A stretch of DNA of 43,338 nucleotides from Zelonia costaricensis (taxonomy: Eukaryota; Euglenozoa; Kinetoplastea; Trypanosomatida; Trypanosomatidae). Below the pieces are notes generated by a model. That model saw nothing but the letters and a program-made list of their open reading frames with translations. It made no database searches and was not told the origin of the DNA. The translations under genes were made by a program, and so were the position numbers. The stretch covers positions 1 through 43,338 of the forward strand of contig JASAOO010003336.1 of the NCBI GenBank assembly GCA_030849075.1. The letters run 5' to 3'. Below are positions 35,954 to 43,338 of this stretch, in pieces (the stretch's first letter is position 1; each line of letters opens with the position of its first letter).

Positions 35954-38437
35954 TCAACTTGCTCGGCTCGACTTGGCCTCCCTCTCGAGGGGATCGTCGC
36001 ACTCATCATCGTTGTGCATCGAGGACACGGGGGCGTCGCCGCGGAAGGTTCGTGTGCCGGCATGGTCGCCGTCAAACTGACCGGTGGTTCTCCGCGCGAA
36101 GGGGCGGAACGTGCGATTGTGCGCCCTGCGCGGTGGCGCCTCGGCCGTGTCGCTGCTGTCCGCATCGGACGGCACGGCGCCAGACCGCTCGAGCTCACTG
36201 ACGTCGGAGGCAGACCTTTCCTCCGTGACGGTGGGCAACGAGGCGCTGCCCTGTGTGGTCTCCGCCGCAGCGATGACACCGGGTCGCGGAAGTGACGCCG
36301 CAGCGCCTCGGCCGCCACTGCCACTGCCGCCTCCCCCGTGTCCGACAAAGGCGGAGACGGAGAAGAGGGACGGCGAGGGCCGCTCGGCGATGGGGCTGGC
36401 CGTGCGCTGCCGCGCTGTGGTGCGTCCGTTGCGGGGCGCGGCGGAGCTGGGCGGTGCGACGGTTGCGTGGGCACCGCCACGCGCCCCCAGCCCCGGAAGC
36501 TGGAGCGGCACCGTGTCCATCCACGAGAAGGCGGGGCTGCTCAGACTGTCGTGGGGAGACAGCGCGCGCGTTGGAGCCGGGGCCAGGGGGGACACCAGGC
36601 CGCGCAGCTGCTCGTCGTCCACGGCACTGTCCTCGTCCTTTTCTTGCACTTCCTCGGCTCGCACCGGCGCCGCAGCGTGTGTCGCGCAGCCATCACTGCT
36701 GATGCGGACGCCAACATGCAAGCCCGTCGGCGCCGAGGTTGTGGACGAGACGAGAAAGGTGTGAGGTCGCGCCGCGGGGGGTGCTGAGCCCACGGTGCTC
36801 GAGGAAGCGGAGCCGCGGTGCAAGCCCATCGCACCGCCTCCGCGAAACGAGCCCTGCATCGGCAGCTGCTCCCCTGAGAGCTGCTGTTGTATGACCGAGT
36901 CATCGCCGCCGCTACGCAGGCTCTCGCCGAGGAACTGCAGGCGGTGGTGCGACGCGGCGGGTGCGGCGTCCGCCGCCCCATCCGCCGCCTCATCCGCCTC
37001 GTCCGGTGTCTTAGACTCCTCCAGGTACAGCAGCGAGACATCGCGTGGCGCCGCCTGTGGGGCACTGCCCGTCGCGCCACGGAGCATGTCCGCCAGCGAC
37101 CCGCCGCGCGAGCTGGCTGGTCGGCTCTGCGGGGGCGAGGGCTGCTGCTTGGCCCAGTTGCCAGACCCTCCGCTGATGCCCACAGCGCTGCCAAGGCTGC
37201 CACGCGCCGGCTCACTGTGCACGATCGAGCTCGGTGGGGTCGGCATTCGCGCGCCGGACCGACGTGCCTGCACGTCGGCGTCCCAGCGGGCGACGTCCGC
37301 CGCGTACCGCTGCACCATCTCCGCCTCCCACAGCTCCACCGTTCGCGTGTACTTGCGGTACCGCACAAAGACAAGTGCGCACACGGCGAGCACGACCAGC
37401 GCCGTCCCAACGAGCATCACCTCCACCTCGATGCGCCACACGTCGTTGGTGGCCAGCGTCCCCATCATCGAGTCCGTCGCCGGCTGCACCGATGCCGCGC
37501 CACCGCCCATGAGGAAGGCAGCGCCCCGCGTCGCCAGCCGCGCCGCACGCCGCGCAAGGGCGAGTACAGCAAGCGGAACGAGCCGCACCATGCACAGAAA
37601 CCCCACCCACACAGGGGCAAGGTTGGCTGATGCCTCTTCCTGCGATGCAACGCGCAGCGACGCGCTCGAATTCAAATCAGCCGGCAGAGCTGCGGAGACG
37701 GAAGCGAGCACCCGCGTCGCGTTCATGCCCGCTCGCTGCGCGGTCCACAGCAGCCAGGACGCGGCCCACCACTGTGCCTGCCGTTGAAGGAGCGTGAGCG
37801 TCGCAGCGGCGGTGTACAGCGTCCAGTGCTCCGACTCCACCGCGGCGGACACCTCCTCCACCAGCTGCCAGCACTCCGCTGAGAACTCCGCGGCAGTGGA
37901 GCTGTGTGTGAGGTGCACGGCAGGGTGGGCCAACAGCTCCGCTGCGCCATGGGAGTTTACCGTGCTTGCAGCTGCACCTGCAGTGTCTGTCGGCTCAGTG
38001 GGCAATGCTGCGGGTGGCGTGGATGCTGCGCTCGTCGAGGCGGGCTCGCTTGCCGAGTCGGTGGTGACGGATGGCTTCGAGCTCGCGACGTCCATGATGG
38101 TGACTGGCACAGGTGCCTGCACCTCGTGCATGCAGTTCATGAGCCGCCAGCGTCGGCGCCGTGACGCGGCGGATGGGATGGGCAGCCATGGCACACGCCG
38201 CAGGTCGTGCACCGCGTCGTCAGAGTAGATGTACGCCTCCACACCGCCCCAGCGGCTGCCTGTGCTGAAACGCGCCCGTGCGCGGGCCAGCGCGTCCGAT
38301 CGCTCCCGTTGTTGGAGCTGCTGCTGCTGCCTGTCCAGCTGCTGCACGGCCTCGTCGACGTCGGGCGGAAAGTACGAGTCGCTGACGACCTCGGCGGAGC
38401 TCCCCTGCTCGTCATACTCGCTAGCGGACCTCTCCAT
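35954..38437 (-). CDS. Unrecognised membrane protein, two predicted membrane helices
   Basis: An 827-residue protein I do not recognise. The N-terminal part (to about 125) has a Gln-rich helix (VQQLDRQQQQLQQRERSDAL) and a segment with aromatic residues (WGGVEAYIYSDDAVHDLRRV, then PWLPIP). A helical, Trp-containing region at about 165-260 (ECWQLVEEVSAAVESEHWTL and following) may be a folded domain. Two hydrophobic helices follow: about 277-300 (VGFLCMVRLVPLAVLALA) and about 336-357 (VMLVGTALVVLAVCALVFV). After the second comes YRKYTRTVELWEAEMVQRY, a likely juxtamembrane coiled coil. The remaining C-terminal 430 residues are low-complexity and probably cytosolic. The ATG at 38437 is the first in this frame; a 35-codon upstream frame ends just before it (38457). 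Confidence 0.8.
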   Translation of the reverse strand: MERSASEYDEQGSSAEVVSDSYFPPDVDEAVQQLDRQQQQLQQRERSDALARARARFSTGSRWGGVEAYIYSDDAVHDLRRVPWLPIPSAASRRRRWRLMNCMHEVQAPVPVTIMDVASSKPSVTTDSASEPASTSAASTPPAALPTEPTDTAGAAASTVNSHGAAELLAHPAVHLTHSSTAAEFSAECWQLVEEVSAAVESEHWTLYTAAATLTLLQRQAQWWAASWLLWTAQRAGMNATRVLASVSAALPADLNSSASLRVASQEEASANLAPVWVGFLCMVRLVPLAVLALARRAARLATRGAAFLMGGGAASVQPATDSMMGTLATNDVWRIEVEVMLVGTALVVLAVCALVFVRYRKYTRTVELWEAEMVQRYAADVARWDADVQARRSGARMPTPPSSIVHSEPARGSLGSAVGISGGSGNWAKQQPSPPQSRPASSRGGSLADMLRGATGSAPQAAPRDVSLLYLEESKTPDEADEAADGAADAAPAASHHRLQFLGESLRSGGDDSVIQQQLSGEQLPMQGSFRGGGAMGLHRGSASSSTVGSAPPAARPHTFLVSSTTSAPTGLHVGVRISSDGCATHAAAPVRAEEVQEKDEDSAVDDEQLRGLVSPLAPAPTRALSPHDSLSSPAFSWMDTVPLQLPGLGARGGAHATVAPPSSAAPRNGRTTARQRTASPIAERPSPSLFSVSAFVGHGGGGSGSGGRGAAASLPRPGVIAAAETTQGSASLPTVTEERSASDVSELERSGAVPSDADSSDTAEAPPRRAHNRTFRPFARRTTGQFDGDHAGTRTFRGDAPVSSMHNDDECDDPLEREAKSSRAS

Positions 38438-38456
38438 CGCAGTCCACCTGCGCGGG

Positions 38457-38564
38457 CTAGGCGAGGGTACAACAACAACTGCGTAGATTTGTAAATGTGT
38501 GGCTGGGTGTATGGGTGTATGGGTGCGTGCGTAATCTTGATGGGTACTGGTAGGTGACGTCCAT
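38457..38564 (-). other. Upstream open reading frame before the 827-residue protein gene
   Basis: A 35-codon frame (MDVTYQYPSRLRTHPYTHTP and on to SCCCTLA) starts at an ATG at 38564 and stops 20 bases before the start of the 827-residue protein. It lies inside the predicted 5' UTR and could lower translation of the main frame; there is no direct evidence that it is translated. Confidence 0.35.
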
Positions 38565-38611
38565 GAGGTCCCCCTTCGTCCTCACACAGGGCACAACTTC
38601 GGGCTCCAGAA

Positions 38612-38702
38612 CTGCGTGGAAGGGAAACCGTCGTGGCCGAGCCGCACGATCGGAGAAGGAGAGAGAGGCGGGTGGAAGTGGGGACGTGGAGGGGGAGGGG
38701 GA
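38612..38702 (-). promoter_or_regulatory. Predicted spliced-leader acceptor for the 827-residue protein gene
   Basis: A strong C/T tract on the coding strand (complement of about 38653-38702) and a second short tract are followed by the first AG at 38613-38612, giving a 5' UTR of about 175 nt that includes the small upstream frame. Confidence 0.45.
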
Positions 38703-40212
38703 GTTTGACAAGGACACAGTGAAAGCCAGGACCCCAGCATCGATCGAAGAGAAGCAACACACACGAGTCCGATGGCGGTCGCCGATCCGCACAGATGCGA
38801 TGTAGACTCGACCGGAGGACAGGTGCCAGCAGCCTGAACCTCCTCCTCTTTCCCTCCCCTCGCCCCCTTCAGAGCATCCACGCTGTGCTGGATCGCAGAA
38901 GGCGAAACAAGGACACGGCCAGAGCGCCGCCACACCGCCGCTCGCGGGCCCGCCGAGAGAGACGCGAGACCCGTCGAAGAGGACAGGTGTCAGCGAATGC
39001 GTTGCATGTGTCGAGTTTACGAGTCGGCTGTTCCTACGCTGCTCAACGCAGCCTGTCTTGTTTGGAATGACCTTGCTGGTGCGCGAGAGGAAACGGGGAG
39101 AAGAAGCTTGGGGGCGCGCAAAGCGGAGGTGCTGCGCGGCCTCGCCGGGAAGACGATGAGGGTACGTGGCGTGTGAGCAGCGATGAAGAAAGACGAGAGT
39201 CCACGCGGTGCCTGGGTCCCGTGACGCACCACGCACAACCCCTCACCTCAGCTCGTATTCTCTTGCTTTGGGGTCTGCCCCGCTGCCGACTCCCACGCAT
39301 TCACGGACTTGGCGCGCTCCATCGCACTCGCCCCGAGGCAGTCTCGCCGTCACGCGAGGAGCGCCAATACGAAACAAAAGAAGAAAAGAAATGGAAAGGA
39401 AAGGGGTGGGGGAGGGGGGGGGCTTGTTACCTGTGTGCCTACCTGCGTGTTTACGTGTGTGTGTGTGTATCTCTTGTTTGGGGTCGTTCGATAGTCCTCT
39501 TCCCCCCCCCCCCGCGGGTCACGTCACACGCGTTTCGCTCAGAGCCGAATTCTCCGTGTAAAAGGAAAAGAAGAGCACCTTACGATGCGAGATGACGGTC
39601 AAAGGTGTGCTCCATTCCGGTGAGAGGGGATGGAGTGGTGGGCGGTCGGCACCGGGAGAGGGCCGAGGACGTATTTGTGTGTGTGTGTGTGTGTGGCGTA
39701 GGACGAGCGCCTGCAGAGCCAGCGCAACATCCATCCACCCACTTCCCGTCCTTCCCATTGCCTCCACCGTTATATGCTTATCTCTATCGTAATCCGATAC
39801 CCCCGCCCCTTCTGCTCAGTGATGTGGACACCAGAGCCCCATGGCTGGAGCGGCACAGGTGCGAGAAGCGCCGGAGGGCGGCGGCGGCGGCGGCCCACTC
39901 CGCATGTGCGTCAAGTCACAAACACTAACACACAGAGAGAGGGATCAAGAAGAAAAGGCACGCAAGCCAAGAAAGGAGATCCTCAGCAACGCCACCGCTG
40001 CTATCACGCCGATGCGCAAGTCTCGGCGGTCGCCGCCAGTCACACACAAAGACAAACAAAAAAAAAGGGCCACACAAAGCCAAGCGCAAGCGAAGCGCTG
40101 GCGCGGGTGCTGCGCCCTCGAAAACCAGGCGTGAAGCCGCACCCCCAATCGCGGCCGACTGGGGGTGCACTCAGAGAAGGAGAGGGCGGGGAGGAGGAAT
40201 GGGGAGGGGGGG

Positions 40213-40443
40213 GCCTTGGGGGGAGAAGGCGGCGCGAGTCCCCGGGCGAGGGTTCGTTTCGGTTCTGTGGTGTTTGGTTGTGTGTTACAACGGAAGAGAA
40301 GAAGAAAAGGGAGGCGTGAGTTAATCGNGCCTTGGGGGGAGAAGGCGGCGCGAGTCCCCGGGCGAGGGTTCGTTTCGGTTCTGTGGTGTTTGGTTGTGTG
40401 TTACAACGGAAGAGAAGAAGAAAAGGGAGGCGTGAGTTAATCG
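40213..40443. repeat. 115-bp perfect tandem duplication separated by one N
   Basis: Bases 40213-40327 are repeated exactly at 40329-40443, with a single undetermined base at 40328 between them. The identity over 115 bases together with the lone N suggests a scaffold join between two overlapping contig ends that was not merged. Confidence 0.95.
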
Positions 40444-40626
40444 GTTAGTTTTTTTCTCCCTCTGTTTGTTTTCGTGTGTGTGTGTGTGTTTGTTGTTTGG
40501 AGGTTTTCGGTTCTGTTGGCCTCAGCACGCGACCGGCTCCGCCCTCAACCCCCAACCCCCCACCTCCCCCACTCCTGCCGTCCCTGATGCCTCTATCCTC
40601 GCCCGTTCGCGTCTCAACACCGCAGC

Positions 40627-40644
40627 AAAAAAAAAAAAAAAAAA
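40627..40644. repeat. A18 homopolymer run (T18 on the coding strand)
   Basis: An uninterrupted A run in the 3' flank of CTP synthase. On the transcribed strand it is a strong polypyrimidine tract without an annotated gene directly downstream. Confidence 0.9.
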
Positions 40645-41058
40645 GTTTGCCCCTAAAAGAAAAAGAAGTGCCTGTACGTCGCACGGCACGCTCCGCGCCC
40701 ACCGCAGGGTGGCGTTTCCGTGCACTCAAAAGAGGCCGACGAGCGACGACGCGACGGTGGACACACTCCATGGGCCCCACCGCTGCACGCCAACACGCAC
40801 ATGTCCAGCTGCACCGGACAAGCATGCACGCACCGAACCCGCGAACGTGCGCGCCCGCCCCTCGGCTTCACCAGGTGGCACAAGGACGCGACACCACAGC
40901 CGCGTGGAAACCCTTTCCCATGCCCCGAGAAGCCCGTCAAGACACGGCCACACACACACGCACACACAGACAGACCCAGTGTGTTCCATCGTCGCTTGGC
41001 ACCGCTTCCTCCACCGTTGCCCTCGCGCTGCACAAGACACCACCGCCTCTGAGGTTCT

Positions 41059-42849
41059 CTAGTCGGCACGGGCAGCCTCCGGCAGGCGGCGCACGGCGCA
41101 CAACGGCGGCCAGCTCACCTCCTTGCCGGCAGCCGCGGCGAAGAAGGCGAGATACGGCGGCGAGGGGTCGAGCGGGGTGGAGACGAACTCGGGGTGGAAC
41201 TGCACCGCCAGGAAGAACTTGAGCGCCGGGTTCTCGATCGCCTCGACGCGCATGCTGGCGCCGGCGTTCGGGTCCGAGACGGCGGAGATGACGAGACCGG
41301 CCGCGCGCAGCTCATCCAGGTACGTCGCGTTCACCTCATAGCGGTGGCGGTGGCGCTCCAGGACGACCTTGGCGCCGGAGTAGATGGTGCTGATCCGCGA
41401 GTTCGGCTCCACCACGTGCACCTCGCGCGAGCCGAGGTGCATGTTCGCGCCCATCGTCTTGCGGTCCACGTCCATGATGCGCACCATCTGGTGCGTGCTC
41501 GCCGGGTCGAACTCCTCGCTGTTCGCGTCCGCCCACCCCAGCACGTGACGCGCAACCTCGATCAGAGCCACCTGCATGCCGAGGCACACGCCGAAGTACG
41601 GGATGTTGTTCTCACGCGCCAGCTGCACGGCCGCCACCTTGCCATCGATGCCGCGCAGGCCGAAGCCGCCGGGGACGAAGATGCCGTCGCACCTCAGCAG
41701 CTCCGCCTTGGCCTCCTCCGCGTTGGCGCCCTCCAGCTCCTCGCTCTCGAGGTAGAAGACCTCGACGTTGATGCCGAGCGCGAGCTGGCAGTGCTCGAAG
41801 CACTGCAGCACCGAGAAGTACGCGTCCGAGCCGCCCGTGACGTACTTGCCCACAAAGGCGATGCGCACCGTCGGGTTCGCCGGGTTCTGCAGAATCTGCG
41901 TGAACTTCTTGAAGGTCTGGTAGGTCGGCACGTCCATCGGCGGCACGCTCGGGCGCAGGCGGAGCTTGTGAACGATGCGGTCGATCAGCCCCTGGTCGAC
42001 GAATTCGACCGGGATCTGGTAGAGGCAGCTCACGTTGGGGGCACCGATGATGTCCTTGCTCTGCACCCCGCACTGGTTCGCCAGCTTCTCCTTCACATCG
42101 GCGGCCAGCGGCTCCTCGCTGCGGCAGACGAGGAAGTCGGGCTGCAGACCGAGCGAGAGGAGGGCGCGGCAGCTGTGCTGCGTCGGCTTCGTCTTCTGCG
42201 TGCCGCCGAAGACCGGGAGATAGGTCGTGTGCATGAGGCAGAAGTCCTCCGGCAAGATGGAGTAGCGCAGCCGGCGCAGCGCCTCGACGAAGGGCTGCGA
42301 CTCCATGTCCCCCACCGTGCCACCCAGCTCAATCATGCAAATCTCGGGCCGCTTGCTCGACCCCTTCATCGGCTTCTGGCAGATGTTGAAGATGTGGTTG
42401 ACCACCTCGTTCGTGAAGTGCGGCACAAGCTGCACCGTCTTGCCGAGGAAGCCGCCGGCCCGCTCCTTCGTCAGCAGCTTCTGGTACACCTTGCCGGTGG
42501 TGATGTTGTGGTCGCGCGTGAGGTGCACCGACATCCAACGCTCGTAGTTGCCGAGGTCGAGGTCGGCCTCACCGCCATCCTCCAGCACGAACACCTCGCC
42601 ATGCTCGAACGGGCTCATGAGACCGGCGTCGATGTTGATGTAGGGGTCGATCTTGATGCTGCACACGCGGTAGCCGGCGGCGCGGAGCATGGCACCCGTG
42701 GCGCTGGTCGTGATGCCCTTGCCCAGCGAGCTGCACACGCCACCGCTCACGACGATGAACTTGACGTGCTCCTCGCCCTGGTTCTGCGAGAGCAGCATCG
42801 GGGACGGCAGGTAGTAGGCGCTACCCGACGCGATCTTGCGCTCCGCCAT
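41059..42849 (-). CDS. CTP synthase (glutamine-hydrolysing)
   Basis: A 596-residue enzyme that makes CTP from UTP, ATP and glutamine, the last step of de novo pyrimidine nucleotide synthesis. The N-terminal synthetase domain has the P-loop SGGVCSSLGKG (35-45), IKIDPYINIDAG, FEHGEVFVLEDGGE and IELGGTVGDMES. The glutamine amidotransferase domain has the oxyanion motif VPGGFGLRG, the nucleophile Cys422 in FGVCLGMQ, and the His552/Glu554 pair in QFHPEF. All catalytic residues are present and the length is close to that of other eukaryotic CTP synthases. About 28 residues precede the conserved core. The ATG at 42849 is the first in the frame; the frame extends further only through non-ATG codons. 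A dense C/T tract lies immediately upstream of the ATG without an AG, so the real splice acceptor must lie further up, perhaps at 42907 or 42931. Confidence 0.97.
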   Translation of the reverse strand: MAERKIASGSAYYLPSPMLLSQNQGEEHVKFIVVSGGVCSSLGKGITTSATGAMLRAAGYRVCSIKIDPYINIDAGLMSPFEHGEVFVLEDGGEADLDLGNYERWMSVHLTRDHNITTGKVYQKLLTKERAGGFLGKTVQLVPHFTNEVVNHIFNICQKPMKGSSKRPEICMIELGGTVGDMESQPFVEALRRLRYSILPEDFCLMHTTYLPVFGGTQKTKPTQHSCRALLSLGLQPDFLVCRSEEPLAADVKEKLANQCGVQSKDIIGAPNVSCLYQIPVEFVDQGLIDRIVHKLRLRPSVPPMDVPTYQTFKKFTQILQNPANPTVRIAFVGKYVTGGSDAYFSVLQCFEHCQLALGINVEVFYLESEELEGANAEEAKAELLRCDGIFVPGGFGLRGIDGKVAAVQLARENNIPYFGVCLGMQVALIEVARHVLGWADANSEEFDPASTHQMVRIMDVDRKTMGANMHLGSREVHVVEPNSRISTIYSGAKVVLERHRHRYEVNATYLDELRAAGLVISAVSDPNAGASMRVEAIENPALKFFLAVQFHPEFVSTPLDPSPPYLAFFAAAAGKEVSWPPLCAVRRLPEAARAD

Positions 42850-43338
42850 GGTGAGAGAAGGTGAGCGAAAGAGAAGAGAGGGAGAACGAAGAGGGCACAA
42901 GTGTGCCTGTGTTTAGGCGTAGGTGTACGGCTTACGTGTTGTTAAGGCACGTAAACACACAAACACACACACACCGACAGACACACACCGACGGACACCG
43001 ACGGACAGAGGAAGCAAAGAACACGAAAAAGGGAGGGAAGGAGAGCGAGCGGTGGCGGGGGTGGGGGGGGGGGGGCCGCGAAGAGGAGGAGGTTCACAAA
43101 AAAGGTAAAAAACGGGCAGCTTACGAACGGAGCGCGAGAAGAGGAGGCGCCAAGACTCAGGAACGCGGGCGCGAAGTGCCGCTCTGACTCTATTTATATC
43201 TCACGTCCTACCCTGTTGTGTCTTGCCCTTGTCACAGTGACGTTTTTTTTTCTTTTGTGGTTCTGCTTCGGGGGGTTTTCGAGTTTCCTTGTGTTACGTG
43301 TGTGTTGATGTGTGGCAAGGCGGGCGTGCTGGGCAGAA
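42850..43338. other. Intergenic region upstream of CTP synthase
   Basis: About 0.5 kb without a gene. It contains CA-rich sequence at about 42954-42974, a G run at about 43056-43075 (C-rich polypyrimidine tract on the coding strand), and candidate splice AGs at 42908-42907 and 42932-42931. Confidence 0.6.

Larger units (their letters stand above)
38438..41058. other. Longest intergenic region, downstream of CTP synthase
   Basis: About 2.6 kb without a supported gene. It contains a 115-bp tandem duplication around an N (40213-40443), a GT repeat at about 39676-39694, an A18 run at 40627-40644 (T18 on the coding strand) and several G-rich blocks. Frames of up to about 260 codons are present but encode biased, repeat-rich peptides. 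An unannotated transcript, for example a non-coding RNA trans-spliced near the T18 tract, cannot be ruled out. Confidence 0.55.

Noticed and set aside
38457..39236. A minus-strand frame of 259 codons upstream of the 827-residue protein
   Set aside because: The sequence reads like translated UTR (Ser/Pro/Arg/Thr-His runs), contains the predicted splice signal, and shows no domain; only its last 35 codons are kept as a possible upstream frame.
41194..42864. A plus-strand open frame of 556 codons opposite CTP synthase
   Set aside because: It is an antisense shadow created by the GC-rich third codon positions of a clearly real enzyme gene; its product is Arg/Val/His/Leu-biased with no motifs.

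Overview
The window looks like nuclear DNA of a trypanosomatid, most likely a Leishmania-group (Leishmaniinae) species. The reasons are: twelve intron-less protein genes, all on the minus strand; GC-rich third codon positions; long (0.8-2.6 kb) intergenic stretches that are pyrimidine-rich on the coding strand and full of (CA)n and homopolymer tracts; and recognisable kinetoplastid proteins, above all a TUTase very like MEAT1. The one-sided layout is what is expected inside one polycistronic transcription unit, read from right to left, whose pre-mRNA is cut into monocistrons by spliced-leader trans-splicing and polyadenylation. No strand switch, tRNA, rRNA, transposon, CRISPR or viral element was seen.

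In transcription order (right to left): CTP synthase (41059-42849); an unrecognised membrane protein with two likely membrane segments (35954-38437); a MORN-repeat protein (33214-34767); a membrane-anchored SMP/TULIP lipid-transfer protein (30075-31886); a MEAT1-like terminal uridylyltransferase (27984-29213); a very large FG-GAP/beta-propeller protein with some resemblance to ITFG2 (21713-27070); a mostly disordered protein with a half TRAF-like Cys/His segment and a coiled coil (16821-20108); a kinesin with a huge acidic insertion in its motor domain (11879-15601); a protein matching only the C-terminal part of the ribosome-assembly factor Rrp5 (8233-10446); the PP2A scaffold subunit A (4846-6636); a probable mitochondrial protein of 253 residues (2753-3514); and a Hikeshi/OPI10 homologue (1304-1951).

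Neighbours in such units are co-transcribed but usually not functionally related, so no pathway is inferred from adjacency. For most genes the first ATG after a polypyrimidine tract and its first AG agrees with the chosen start; these predicted spliced-leader acceptor sites are listed.

The most notable points are a roughly 250-residue insertion in loop L5 of the kinesin motor, a naturally short Rrp5 lacking the usual S1-domain array, an SMP domain split by about 220 low-complexity residues, the giant segmented propeller protein, and a 115-bp perfect tandem duplication separated by a single N at 40328, which looks like an assembly artefact. I see no convincing new multi-gene system; the interest lies in unusual single proteins.
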